Positions 1 to 8,698 are shown, numbered from the stretch's first letter. The stretch is DNA of 16,253 nucleotides from Vibrio casei (GCF_002218025.2 NZ_AP018683.1:1-16253); one strand, 5' to 3'. The notes: generated by a model not told the origin, from the sequence alone. Translations and numbers: made by a program.

Positions 1-89
1 GGAAACGGCCTTATTGCATGCCTCTGATCATGTGTGTGCCTTTTGGGCGGTGCTTTTTTTTCTCTTCATGCATTTGGTTTGCGTTGCTA

Positions 90-121
90 TACGATCGCCA
101 GTGACGAAGTCACGCATCGTA
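90..121. repeat. Imperfect hairpin with GAA loop
   Basis: TACGAT at 90-95 pairs with ATCGTA at 116-121, and GTGAC at 101-105 pairs with GTCAC at 109-113 across a GAA loop. A small asymmetric internal loop separates the stems. There is no T-run, so it is not an obvious terminator. Confidence 0.55.
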
Positions 122-229
122 TGCCCAAATCGCCGATGAAGAGTGTGCAGGGAATGAAAACGTCGCAAAACGTCAGGTGAAGGCAACATGTAATATGATG
201 TTTTAAAAGCTTATTTTGCGAATTCATTC

Positions 230-265
230 CAGTCGTCTAATTTCCTATCGGAAATTAGACGACTG
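230..265. repeat. Perfect 16-bp stem, 4-nt loop
   Basis: The arm at 230-245 (CAGTCGTCTAATTTCC) is the exact reverse complement of 250-265, with loop TATC. No U-tract follows on either strand, so a plain intrinsic terminator is unlikely. A smaller hairpin, TGCAC/GTGCA at 269-283, follows directly and repeats the CGACTG motif. The role is unknown: a protein-binding dyad, a single-strand recombination hairpin or an RNA element are all possible. Confidence 0.8.
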
Positions 266-303
266 TTCTGCACGACTGGTGCAAGCGTTGTATCGGGTAA
301 TAG

Positions 304-333
304 GCCGCACTGAGCCAGTGAGCACAGTGCGGC
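304..333. repeat. 9-bp inverted repeat
   Basis: GCCGCACTG at 304-312 pairs perfectly with CAGTGCGGC at 325-333 around a 12-nt loop. It is followed by TTGATAG rather than a T-run. It is part of the hairpin cluster in the gene-free left edge. Confidence 0.6.
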
Positions 334-372
334 TTGATAGCCTGAATTAACCAGGCGCTGTATTTATTAAGG

Positions 373-410
373 ATAGTTTTATGGCTTGATGTGTTTGAGC
401 TCAAAACTAT
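373..410. repeat. 8-bp inverted repeat, 22-nt loop
   Basis: ATAGTTTT at 373-380 is the reverse complement of AAAACTAT at 403-410. It is AT-rich and weak as an RNA hairpin, and could be a protein dyad. No neighbouring start codon indicates what it would control. Confidence 0.4.
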
Positions 411-660
411 AGGTGATTTGAGAGCGTGTGAGATTAAAACAGGGCACTGTCGCGTGCTTCACTGCTTGATTATCTTACATCTCTATATTTATATCCTGAT
501 TCCGCAATGGGATGGTGCCGGTTAGTGTCCCTTTACTACGCGAGGTAGCGCCACTTTCAAGAGGTGTGGACTCAACGTCAACGACGTGTTGTTTTCAATA
601 TATAAAATGATTCATAAGTAATCAAATAATTAATAACGTAACTGCCGATATTAACGTTAT

Positions 661-684
661 AAAAAAGCCTTTAGAGGCGTTTTT
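661..684. terminator. Terminator-like hairpin
   Basis: AAAAAAGCCT at 661-670 pairs with AGGCGTTTTT at 675-684 (one mismatch) around TTAG. The A-run and T-run on either side would allow it to act on both strands. No gene directly upstream on + is seen, so it may end a transcript that starts outside the window. Confidence 0.6.
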
Positions 685-905
685 CACTCCCAAATGAACT
701 CGGAATAGATTACGGATAAAACCCACCTGAAACTGTCATAAACTTACAGGGGGTTTGAGTGGTAGATGGGTGTGGGTTGTATGGATAAAAGATGTCTAAG
801 CGCGTTTTAGACGCTCTAGTGAGTGTTTTTGATAGCTAGTTGGCCTATTGAACATAATGCTCATATAGCGAACCTAAAAAATATGCGAGAAAATCTATTT
901 TATTT

Positions 906-926
906 GCTATGATATACATGTATATC
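906..926 (+). promoter_or_regulatory. Extended -10 promoter with palindromic operator of TA module 1
   Basis: TGCTATGAT (906-913, with T at 905) reads as an extended -10 box. Overlapping it, GATATACATGTATATC (911-926) is a perfect 16-bp palindrome. A ribbon-helix-helix antitoxin is encoded 18 bp downstream, and such antitoxins characteristically bind palindromes over their own -10 region. Autorepression is therefore the likely control; that part is inference from the family. GGAG at 932-935 is the ribosome binding site. Confidence 0.7.
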
Positions 927-943
927 ACTTATGGAGTGTACCT

Positions 944-1168
944 ATGTTAGCTATTCGACTACCTGAAGATATTGAAAATAGATTATCTCATTTAGCCCAA
1001 GAGACAGGCAGAACGAAAACTTACTATGCGAGAGAGGCAATACTTAAGCATCTTTCTAATCTTGAAGATTACTACCTGGCGGAAAATGTTTCTCAAAAAG
1101 TGAAAAATGGAGAAATGGAAACTTATTCAGCTGATGAAGTAAGGAAAGAACTTGGCTTGGACGATTGA
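944..1168 (+). CDS. RelB-family ribbon-helix-helix antitoxin (TA module 1)
   Basis: This 74-residue protein begins with a beta-strand plus helix pattern (MLAIRLPEDIENRL, residues 1-14) and then LAQETGRTKTYYAREAI. The GRTKxYYxREAI motif is typical of RelB/StbD-type ribbon-helix-helix antitoxins. The acidic C-terminal part (from about residue 45) would wrap the toxin. Its role is to neutralise the co-encoded toxin and repress the operon through the palindrome at 911-926. The gene overlaps the toxin gene by 17 bases, so translation is probably coupled. The ATG has GGAG nine bases upstream. The family call is firm; no specific gene name is justified. Confidence 0.88.
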   Translation: MLAIRLPEDIENRLSHLAQETGRTKTYYAREAILKHLSNLEDYYLAENVSQKVKNGEMETYSADEVRKELGLDD

Positions 1169-1415
1169 GTATTCTTTAAAAGCAGTAAAAGAATTAAAGA
1201 AGCTCGATAAGAAAGCAGCATCTACGATTATTGATTATTTGGATGGTATTGCACAATTAGATGACCCTCGTTCAAAAGGTAAATCTTTGAGAGGAGATAA
1301 GCGTCAATTTTGGCGGTATCGAGTGGGTAACTATAGAGTATTATGCAGTATTGAAGATGATGAACTTATTATTCTTGCTACACACCTAGGGCATAGGAAA
1401 AATGTGTATTTATAA
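1152..1415 (+). CDS. RelE/ParE-superfamily mRNA-interferase toxin (TA module 1)
   Basis: This 87-residue basic protein starts at TTG (1152), inside the end of the antitoxin gene. The A/G-rich AAGGAAAG at 1141-1148 serves as ribosome binding site, which supports this unusual start codon. Visible family signatures are AVKELKKLDKKA near the N-terminus, the FWRYRVGNYRVL core strand (residues 53-64), and the terminal GHRKNVY. RelE-type toxins of this branch cleave mRNA on the ribosome when not held by antitoxin. The pair looks intact: no internal stop or frameshift. A hairpin terminator follows immediately. Confidence 0.88.
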   Translation: MAWTIEYSLKAVKELKKLDKKAASTIIDYLDGIAQLDDPRSKGKSLRGDKRQFWRYRVGNYRVLCSIEDDELIILATHLGHRKNVYL

Positions 1416-1438
1416 AAACCTGCTATTGCAGGTTTTTT
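1414..1438 (+). terminator. Intrinsic terminator of TA module 1
   Basis: AAAAACCTGC (1414-1423) and GCAGGTTTTT (1428-1437) pair perfectly around loop TATT, and the T-run continues. It overlaps the toxin stop codon, so the operon is tightly closed. Confidence 0.88.
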
Positions 1439-1461
1439 TATGGCGGTATTATGTTGATTCT

Positions 1462-1514
1462 ACATAACGTCCATAAACTGCATTAATGAAAGTTTACTAT
1501 AGTAACCTTTCATT
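1462..1514. repeat. R repeat, copy R1 (leader plus hairpin)
   Basis: The leader at 1462-1492 is 28/31 identical to the leader of R4 (13728-13758) nearly 12 kb away and related to R2 (13045-13073). It is followed by a 30-bp dyad (1485-1514), AATGAAAG...CTTTCATT, that is perfect except for one pair. It sits between TA module 1 and TA module 2, just beyond the 3' ends of both. Confidence 0.8.
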
Positions 1515-1519
1515 GTTCT

Positions 1520-1804
1520 TTACCAAAAATCTGGTTGAGACATATTGGTAGGAAATACTCGCAATATTTCAATGCAATTATCTTTTACTCGATAAGGTAT
1601 TAAGTAAGGGAACCGCTGTAAGATAAGTTCTCGAGTGCCAAATACTCTTCCTGTTCTTCCCATTGCAGGATTTTCTTTGAGCAGTTCCATTAGATCGTAA
1701 ACTTCCTTAACAAAGTCTCTTGCTGCTTGAGGATTATGTTCATTTAAGTAATCCGCGGAATGTTCTAGGTTTAGTAATGCATTTTTGAGCCATTTAACCT
1801 GCAT
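1520..1804 (-). CDS. ParE-family toxin (TA module 2)
   Basis: This 94-residue protein shows the classical ParE layout. WLKNALLNLEHSADYL is the N-terminal helical pair, and NPQAARDFVKEVYDLMELLKENPAMGR is the region with the NPxMGR-like turn. RELILQRFPYLIPYRV and IEILRVFP form the C-terminal strands. Members of the family poison DNA gyrase or, in RelE-like branches, cut mRNA; the sequence alone does not decide which. The start ATG at 1804 lies 11 bases inside the upstream antitoxin gene, the usual coupling arrangement. No disruption is seen. The 3' end faces module 1, with R1 between them. Confidence 0.87.
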   Translation of the reverse strand: MQVKWLKNALLNLEHSADYLNEHNPQAARDFVKEVYDLMELLKENPAMGRTGRVFGTRELILQRFPYLIPYRVKDNCIEILRVFPTNMSQPDFW

Positions 1805-2033
1805 TCACGCCCCACTTAGAGAAAGTTTTTTTCACTTCACTATCAGTAGAAAACTGTCCAGAGTCTGCTTCATTAATAGCTTTTTTGATTTCATTGACCT
1901 GCCAAAGTTCGCGATCTAAGTAACTTTGAATGGCTTGGTTTGTTAGCCATGACTTTGTTCTACCTGTTGATTCAGCAAGTATGACTAATTTTTTTTCTAC
2001 TTCTTCAGGGATTCTAACGGACATAGACGGCAT
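1794..2033 (-). CDS. Ribbon-helix-helix antitoxin of the ParD/CopG type (TA module 2)
   Basis: This 79-residue protein has N-terminal MSVRIPEEVEKKLVILAEST and GRTKSWLTNQAIQSYL, a clear ribbon-helix-helix fold with DNA-contacting strand SVRIP. The C-terminal acidic tail (INEADSGQFSTDSEV) would bind the ParE-like toxin encoded next. GAGG twelve bases upstream of the ATG at 2033 supports this start, although a second Met follows three codons later. The dyad at 2049-2075 is the probable operator. Confidence 0.86.
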   Translation of the reverse strand: MPSMSVRIPEEVEKKLVILAESTGRTKSWLTNQAIQSYLDRELWQVNEIKKAINEADSGQFSTDSEVKKTFSKWGVNAG

Positions 2034-2048
2034 ACTTTTTACCTCTTT

Positions 2049-2075
2049 GTATTACGGTGTAATTATTGTAATACA
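2049..2075 (-). promoter_or_regulatory. Operator dyad of TA module 2
   Basis: TGTATTAC at 2049-2056 is the exact reverse complement of GTAATACA at 2068-2075. It is centred about 29 bases upstream of the antitoxin start, the usual place for the autoregulatory site of a ribbon-helix-helix antitoxin. A TGTAAT repeat lies inside the dyad. Confidence 0.65.
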
Positions 2076-2126
2076 GTGAAAGGGGATTTACTATAACGGC
2101 CATAGTGCGAACCCAGATTTAGACAC

Positions 2127-2156
2127 AAAAAAGCCTCCCCAAAGGGAGGCTTTTTT
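2127..2156. terminator. Bidirectional intrinsic terminator
   Basis: AAAAAAGCCTCCC (2127-2139) pairs with GGGAGGCTTTTTT (2144-2156) around CAAA. This strong hairpin with an A-run and a T-run can stop transcription both ways. The Tn3-family unit inserted one base after its T-run. Confidence 0.85.
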
Positions 2157-2161
2157 GTTTT
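2157..2161. repeat. Target-site duplication GTTTT, left copy
   Basis: The five bases before the outer terminal repeat at 2162 are GTTTT, matching the five bases after the outer repeat at 10790 (10791-10795). Tn3-family transposition makes 5-bp duplications and favours AT-rich sites. Confidence 0.8.
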
Positions 2162-2593
<432 letters not shown>

Positions 2594-2597
2594 CTAG

Positions 2598-3084
2598 GTC
2601 AAGCTTCATCAGGTAAAATAATCGAAAAAAAACAAGCGCTTTTCCGCCATCCACAGCAACACATGCGCAACGACTTTTTCAATCATATCGATGACAACGC
2701 TCTCGGTGATTCCCATCTGCTCCATTTCTTCTCGACTGAGATGATTTTCTTTAACTGAAGTCCTGACGTTAAAAATACCCACTATACTTGGGGGGCTGGT
2801 TTGTTTGTTCCTTTTTGGCGATTGACCACATCGCACAATCCGGGCTGAGTACCTTCAAAGTTATCTACTTTCCGCGCAGTTATTTATCAAATATTGCTGT
2901 CAGAGAATGAACACATTTTCAGCAGAAATACTTCATCAGAAAAATCACCAGCGTTTAAAAAACAGGTTATTCCCTTTCTGCATGACCGGGATTCTAAAAT
3001 TTCATTTCCCCCCTCATTTCATTGGATCTATACTCTTTCTACCTACAGAACATAAATTTAGTTAAGATCTATAAGGAAAGAAAA
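2598..3084. other. Region between IS5 and lldD, no recognised gene
   Basis: A minus-strand open frame (2609-2836, 75 codons) contains NHLSREEMEQMGITESVVIDMIEKVV, which looks protein-like. I recognise no family and see no convincing ribosome binding site. It may be a remnant. The last 60 bases hold the leader of the lldD gene. Confidence 0.35.
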
Positions 3085-4263
3085 ATGATCGTTTCAGCTC
3101 CCGCCGATTATCGTGAGGCCGCCCGTCATCGCCTTCCTCGATTTCTGTTTGATTATATTGATGGCGGCGCAGTAGCAGAAAATACCATGCACGCGAACTC
3201 AACTGAACTCGCCTCAATTGCGCTGCGTCAGCGGGTGCTTTGTGGTGTTGGCGACCCGACGCTGACGACTAATATCCTTGGAACGTCATGGGCAATGCCG
3301 GTCGCGCTGGGTCCTGTAGGAGCCACTGGCATGTACGCACGGCGCGGCGAAGTCAAAGCGGCGCGAGCCGCAACCGACGCCGGCATCCCTTATACCCTTT
3401 CCACGGTATCGGTATGCCCGATAGAAGAAGTTGCGCAGCATGCCTCCGGAGAGCTCTGGTCACAGCTGTACGTGCTTAAAGATCGCGGTTACATGCGCAA
3501 TGCTCTCGAACGCTCGTGGGCCGCAGGGATGAAAACGCTGGTTTTCACCGTCGATATGCCCATCCCCGGCTCGCGCTATCGCGATAATCGCTCGGGTATG
3601 TCCGGACCGTGCGCCACTCTGAGACAATATCTGCAGGCCTGTACCCACCCCCGTTGGGCCATAGACGTTGGGCTGGCTGGCAGACCCCTGTCGTTTGGCA
3701 ACATTGAAACCTACACCGGACACAAGATGACGATGGACGACTATATGGGGTTTATAAGCAATAACTTCGACCCCTCCATTGCATGGCACGATTTGGAGTG
3801 GATACGCGACAGCTGGAAAGGGAAGCTGATTATCAAGGGTATCCTTGACCCTGAAGATGCAAAGAATGCCGTCCGTCTGGGCGCTGATGGCATTGTGGTT
3901 TCTAATCACGGGGGCAGGCAGCTTGATGGCGCAATTCCAACGGCCAGGGCGCTACCTCGGGTGGTAGATGCCATCGGCGATGATCTCACGGTTCTGGTCG
4001 ATTCAGGAGTGCGTTCCGGGGTGGACGTTATCCGGATGCTTGCCCTTGGCGCAAAAGGGGTACTGCTGGGACGTTCATATATTTATGCGCTGGCGACGGC
4101 AGGAGAAGCTGGTGTCGCACACCTGCTGCGCCTGTATGCTGAAGATATGAAGGTAACGATGACTCTGACGGGCGCAGCATCACCGGCGGATATTCACGCT
4201 GACTGCCTCGACCGTTTAGAGAAAGATATGGCGCAGCTAGCCAGGACGCATTCTGGACAATAG
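3085..4263 (+). CDS. lldD: FMN-dependent L-lactate dehydrogenase (LldD-type)
   Basis: This 392-residue protein aligns end to end with E. coli LldD (396 residues) but is a clear divergent homologue. Such enzymes oxidise L-lactate to pyruvate at the inner membrane and pass electrons to quinone. Active-site residues of the flavocytochrome b2/lactate dehydrogenase family are in place. They are Tyr24 (FDYIDGG), the FTVDMP strand, Lys251 (IIKGIL), and His275 and Arg278 in [10 protein letters not shown]. The [12 protein letters not shown] and GAKGVLLGR segments form the FMN phosphate site. The start at 3085 is chosen because AAGGAAAG lies just upstream and homologues begin MIxSAxxDYR. The longer open frame from 3022 has no such support. 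No lldP or lldR neighbour is present. Base composition is higher in GC than the backbone, so it is cargo from another genome. Confidence 0.92.
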   Translation: MIVSAPADYREAARHRLPRFLFDYIDGGAVAENTMHANSTELASIALRQRVLCGVGDPTLTTNILGTSWAMPVALGPVGATGMYARRGEVKAARAATDAGIPYTLSTVSVCPIEEVAQHASGELWSQLYVLKDRGYMRNALERSWAAGMKTLVFTVDMPIPGSRYRDNRSGMSGPCATLRQYLQACTHPRWAIDVGLAGRPLSFGNIETYTGHKMTMDDYMGFISNNFDPSIAWHDLEWIRDSWKGKLIIKGILDPEDAKNAVRLGADGIVVSNHGGRQLDGAIPTARALPRVVDAIGDDLTVLVDSGVRSGVDVIRMLALGAKGVLLGRSYIYALATAGEAGVAHLLRLYAEDMKVTMTLTGAASPADIHADCLDRLEKDMAQLARTHSGQ

Positions 4264-4271
4264 AACCATGA

Positions 4272-4306
4272 GACCAGACCCACGCTATGCTTACACGGGT
4301 CTGGTC
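4272..4306 (+). terminator. Hairpin after lldD
   Basis: GACCAGACCC (4272-4281) pairs perfectly with GGGTCTGGTC (4297-4306) eight bases after the lldD stop. There is no clean T-run (GCCCACTAAAAAG follows), so termination may be weak or the hairpin may serve as an RNA stabiliser. Confidence 0.55.
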
Positions 4307-4426
4307 GCCCACTAAAAAGTTTACTGGAGTTCAGCGAGAATTTTTATCGGGAAAAACGCAGCCGATGAAAGAGTGCACTGAGCTATCCAATACCACCATG
4401 ACAGGCGTCACCGTCACTCCCAGTCG

Positions 4427-4594
4427 CTAGTGTAGAGCGGATTTTTTAATCACCAGATTTTTACATTTTTCTGAGCTATCTTTGCCTGCCAAAAAACCAG
4501 CCATTGCGTTCTGCAGGCTTTTCTGACGATCGTTGGCGCACCACACCCGCTCCGAATCCTTGATGGATGGCGGCCCCACCGTCAGAAATGACAT
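4427..4594 (-). CDS. Possible small protein or gene remnant, unrecognised
   Basis: An open frame of 55 codons on the minus strand reads SERVWCANDRQKSLQNAMAG and then GKDSSEKCKNLVIKK. The two cysteines and the absence of low-complexity sequence make it look like real protein. The upstream frame stays open for a further 11 codons without a good ribosome binding site. I do not recognise the family. It may be the tail of a truncated gene brought with the lldD segment. Confidence 0.3.
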   Translation of the reverse strand: MSFLTVGPPSIKDSERVWCANDRQKSLQNAMAGFLAGKDSSEKCKNLVIKKSALH

Positions 4595-4596
4595 TG

Positions 4597-5314
4597 TCAG
4601 GCCGGCACCAGTATATGTTTGACGTTTTTAACGGTATAGCTGCAATAAACACATTGGTTATAGGTAAATACTAATAGCTTATGTTTTCCACACTGGTCTG
4701 AAAAGTGACAGGTCCCAGCTCAGGAATGAACGAGAGATAAGCACGAAAAAATAGATGCGCGGAATAGTGCTCCACTTTTGTTCAGTCCTTGTGGAACAGG
4801 AGGGGGCACTGGCATGTGGATTTACATCAGTCTTGTCATGCTTCGTTCTGACGAGCCTGGCAAATGCCCATAAACGGCAAGTGTAGCGGTATTAGACGAC
4901 GCTATTAGCTTTGATGCATGCAGGGCATAAAGGCTATGCTCGGTAGAATGTGAAACTAGGGTCCTATTGGAAAAGGTAAATATCCAGCAGTTAACCCTGT
5001 TTCTTTCTCTGGATCAGCTTTAAACCAAAAACGGGTTTTGACATTTTAACATCGCGGTGTATTGAGTGACTAAGAGCAGGTCAGGCCGATTTTATGTCCG
5101 CCCCATAATGATGCTATCCACAGAAATCACCCATTCTTTTTACTCTCATTGAAACAATTTAGTATTTCATCGTTAAATTTCATGAATAAAGCTGAAGTTT
5201 CTGATTACAATACTTTATAAATGCATCATGACGTTAATTCCCTCTTTCTTCTGAGAAATAATAAGATAAATGTAAAACTTGACATAAACAATCTACGGAA
5301 GTTGACCGAGCAGA
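4597..5314. other. Gene-free stretch between lldD and the IS2-like remnant
   Basis: I find no open frame of credible quality, no RNA gene and no clear repeat in these about 720 bases. They look like decayed or intergenic enterobacterial DNA. Confidence 0.5.
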
Positions 5315-6244
5315 TGATCTTGACCCTCCATCTCCGAACAGCTTTTGTATCTTAAGTTAACAATGTCCGCTGCCGCCGGTATTCCCTCGGGGAGTGATAT
5401 CCCAGCGCGCTGTGCGGGTGGTTTTCATTGTAATGCGTGAACGCTACTGCAAGGTTTCGCAGTGCTGTTCTCACATCCGGTTTTGGCATGAACGCGATAT
5501 AGTCTTCTTTCATCGTTTTCACGAACCGTTCGGCCATGCCATTGCTCTGCGGGCTGCTCACCGCTGTTGTACATGGCTCCAGATTCAGCTCTTCGGCGAA
5601 CCTCCGCGTTTCATACGCGGTATATGCTGAACCGTTGTCCGTCAGCCACTGCACTGGTGTTTCCGGCAGCCTGTCGCCAAAGCGCTTTTCCACCGACCTC
5701 AGCATCACATCCTGCACGGTCGAACTGTCATAGCCTCCCGTGCTTGCTGCCCAGTCTATGGCCTCACGGTCGCAGCAGTCCAGCGCGAACGTGACCCGCA
5801 GTTTTTCGCCGTTGTCGCAGCCGAACTCGAAGCCATCTGAACACCAGCGCATATCGCTTTCTGCCACCGCTATCTTGCCCTTATGTTCACGCTTCGGTCG
5901 CTCTGGTTTGTCATGCAACAACAACAGGTTATGCTCGCTCATTATCCTGTAAAGCCGTTTGGCATTCACAGGTGGTTGTCCCTCTGTGCGACGTTGCTTG
6001 CGCAGGATGCCCCACACGCGTCGATAACCATAACTCGGCATATCGCTGATAATGTTGAGGATAGCCGACAGTATTTCTGCGTCTGCTTCTTCATTACGCC
6101 GGTTACAGCGCCTGTCCTGCCAGTCGGCAGAACGGTTAATCCGCAGTGACAGTTGCGCACGCGACACGCCCATGGTCCGGCTGACCATGGCTATTCCCCG
6201 TCCTTTGGCAACAAGGGCGTCTGGAGATTCAGGGGGCCAGTCTA
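5315..6244 (-). mobile_element. IS2-group (IS3 family) element with internal deletion
   Basis: On the minus strand the left end TAGACTGGCCCCCTGAATCT (from 6244) is the IS2-type terminus. The right end near 5315-5339 (TGATCTTGACCCTCCATCTC) is its imperfect inverse. Complete members are about 1.3 kb, but this one is about 930 bp. The left terminus runs straight into orfB, so the leader and orfA are gone. No matching 5-bp duplication is visible at the two edges, so flanking DNA was also rearranged. Confidence 0.75.
5352..6220 (-). pseudogene. IS2-group transposase OrfB, lacking OrfA
   Basis: The reading frame keeps the whole integrase-like part of Orf[15 protein letters not shown], then the DDE residues in [18 protein letters not shown] and [15 protein letters not shown], and the terminal [16 protein letters not shown]. 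In intact members OrfB is made as an OrfAB fusion by frameshifting from orfA. Here orfA and its promoter are deleted and the frame upstream is just the element's left end, formate dehydrogenase remnant in reverse, and Tn3 end. It is therefore scored as a pseudogene despite the long open frame. Confidence 0.85.
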
Positions 6245-6245
6245 G

Positions 6246-6333
6246 AACATTGCAGACTGTGTGACACGAAGTTATGACGTTGAAGGTATGCATTTTGGGA
6301 CTATTGGCGCTGGCCGTATTGGACTTGCTGTAT
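6246..6333 (+). pseudogene. Fragment of NAD-dependent formate dehydrogenase gene
   Basis: Read on +, the 29 codons give [20 protein letters not shown] and continue GAGRIGLAV. This matches the start of the NAD-binding domain of bacterial NAD-FDH (NIADCVxRSYDxEGMHVGTVAAGRIGLxVL in my memory of the family). One Ala-to-Gly change is seen in GxxxAGRIG. The gene is cut on the left by the IS2-like element and on the right by the Tn3 terminal repeat. It marks the DNA into which the transposon copy at 6334 inserted. Confidence 0.82.
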
Positions 6334-6376
6334 GGGGTTCTAGGGATTTTCCCCTCTAAAGTAACATAAATCGCCA
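6334..6376 (+). repeat. Tn3-family terminal repeat, internal (true left end)
   Basis: These 43 bp are identical to the outer repeats up to ...AATCGCCA, then diverge (TACTCACC instead of CAACCC). It faces tnpA, which starts 95 bp further on. The flank before it is TGTAT from the formate dehydrogenase fragment. Confidence 0.9.
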
Positions 6377-6429
6377 TACTCACCATATTTAAAGGCATAC
6401 AAAGGTGGGTTACTTCTCCAAAGTATGGC
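6373..6429. promoter_or_regulatory. Nested dyad ahead of tnpA
   Basis: GCCATACT (6373-6380) is the reverse complement of AGTATGGC (6422-6429). CACC (6381-6384) and GGTG (6404-6407) lie inside. It overlaps the inner edge of the terminal repeat and the leader of tnpA, so it may limit transposase expression or bind transposase. The function is inferred from position only. Confidence 0.45.
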
Positions 6430-8698
6430 AAATTATGAGGTTAACAACCCCTTAAACTTAATTTAATTCCTATGGCTATAAAAAACGAACTATCAATTCT
6501 TACCAAAGCTGAGCAGCTTGATCTATATTCTCCGCCGCTATTATCACTTGAACAACAACGATTGTATTTTACGCCAAACGAGATCGAGTTAACAGAGTTG
6601 AAAAGTATTCGCCTAAGGAACCACCGATGCTATTTCATTGCGTTATTAGGGTATTTTAAGTCTAAGCCTGTGATTCTTTCACCTAGCTTTAACCTCATCT
6701 TTGACGATATGCAGTTTATTTCAACGCAAGTTCAAGGAGGCAAAGGGATCAGGCCTTTCAGCATTAATAAGATGCAGCGTGACCGTATATATCAAAGAAT
6801 ACTGAGGTTATTAAACTATCAGAAATGGGACGAAAGTCTGCACTTTGCGCCGCTGTACGAACATCTTGTTATGGTCGGCAAAGCTTGGCTTGAGCCTCGT
6901 TATCTATTCGATGCAGCCGCTGAATATCTAGCAACGCATAGAATTGCCATCCCTAAATATACTGTCTTACAAAAGCTTATCAGTCGTGTTATCCAACAGG
7001 TCAAGAAGGCGTTAAATAATAAGCTTCGTATTCATGTTTCATCTGAACTACACGGATTTCTAAATACTATTATCGATGACAAAGATGGGCTCTCCTTAAG
7101 CCAGCTTCGAGCCGGTGCAAAAAGCGTTATGGTGACAGAGCTAAAAAAAGAACTGACGGTGTATCATCAGTTACAGCCTTATACAAGACAGATTGATAAT
7201 GCTGTTAAGGGCTTAGCCTTATCGTCTAAAAACCAACAACACTTCGGTGAAATGGTGGATTATTATGGCAGTAAACTAAAACGCTTTAAGCGTCCACAGC
7301 AACACCTATGGTTGCTGTGTTTTCTGACTCAACGCATACGGCAAAGCCTAGAGCGATTGGCTGATGGGTTTATTCATCATATCCGTAAACAACAAGAAGC
7401 TGCGCATGCGTTTGCCCAACAGGCAGTGTTTGACTCATGGAGGTCAGCTGCAGACAATGTCACCAAAGCCGCAGAATTACTGCATCTGTTTGTTGATGAC
7501 AGTATCGACGATAATCAACCATTTGCAACGGTTAGGCAACAAGCATTAAGTGTAATGAATAACCAAGATATAGAAACGCTATGCCTGTACTTAAAAAAGC
7601 AAAAACGCACGGTAGAAGAATATCAATGGCAATATTATGATGATCAAAACGGGTTAATTGAGCAGTTATTAAGGCCCGTGTTTCTATGTCTTGAATGCCA
7701 AGCAGGTAAAGGCTCAGAAGCATTAGTGACCCAGCTCAAAACCACAAAAACAGAACTATTAGCAGGTAATACATTGCAAACAATGGATAGTACACTTATC
7801 CAACAAAAACATCGTCCATGGTTAATTAACAAGGATGTTGTTCATCCACAGCGATACGAATGGTTGCTTTACCGTCAACTGGCTTCTCGGCTTAATGGTC
7901 GAATTTACTTATCAAACGTCACTAAATATCGTGCGCTAGAAGACGACTTAATTGCATCGTCAATACAGCCTGATCTATTGGCATCATCAACATTGGAAAA
8001 GCTAAAGCAGCCGATTCAGAAGCTACTGCAAGTAAAACAAATACGCTTAACAACATCCCTAGAAGATGTTGCTCGTCACATTGATAATGGTGATAACCGC
8101 AATGTGATCATGAAGAGCCGAAGTGGCACACGATGGCGACTGCCAGTTAAAGGCTCCCAATCACTTGTCAACAACCCTTTCTTTAAACAAATGATCCCCG
8201 TCAGTATTGCTGATGTGTTGCGTTATGTTGAACAAGAAACCAACTTTATGCAATGCTTCGCACACGTGCTGCCAATACAAAAACAAGTAGACGCCAATCA
8301 GGATGATTTATTGGCTATTCTAATTGCGAATGCGACACATCGCGGCGTATATGGGATGGCACAAATATCTGATCGCAGTTATGAGCATCTAAGCACTATA
8401 CAAGCTAATTATATTAGGCCTGAAACCTTGCAAGAGGCTAGTGATATCATCAATAACGCAGTAGCGGCACTCCCTATTTTCCGCCACTATCACATCCAAG
8501 AAGACGTCCTGCACGCCAGTACCGATGGGCAAAAATTTGAAACTCACCTTGAGACTTTTAAAACTCGCTACTCCTCGAAATACTTCGGCACCAACAAAGG
8601 TATTACGGCCATGACGTTAGTTGCCAATCATAGTGCGTTAAATGCCCGTATCATAGGATCTAATGAGCATGAGTCCCATTATATTTACGACTTACTAC

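Larger units (their letters stand above)
1..907. other. Gene-free region rich in stem-loops
   Basis: I see no credible coding sequence here in any frame. The stretch holds several inverted repeats (listed separately at 90-121, 230-265, 304-333 and 373-410), a terminator-like hairpin at 661-684, and a weaker dyad GTCTAA/TTAGAC at 794-799/807-812. It ends at the promoter of the first toxin-antitoxin operon. The 5' gene that would explain the left edge lies outside the window. Confidence 0.6.

Noticed and set aside
1462..1514. Integron attC site reading of the R repeats
   Set aside because: The cassette-like spacing is tempting, but the core motifs GTTRRRY and RYYYAAC are not found at the expected ends, and no integron integrase is present in the window.
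2609..2836. 75-codon minus-strand frame as a confident gene
   Set aside because: Part of it looks protein-like, but the N-terminal third is low quality, no ribosome binding site is seen and no family is recognised, so it is only mentioned in the region note.
3460..3909. 149-codon open frame on the minus strand inside lldD
   Set aside because: It lies antisense to a well-supported enzyme gene and its residues match no family pattern; it is an effect of the codon bias of lldD.
5394..6264. Several plus-strand frames within the IS2-like orfB
   Set aside because: They are antisense shadows of a GC-rich transposase frame and show no family motifs.
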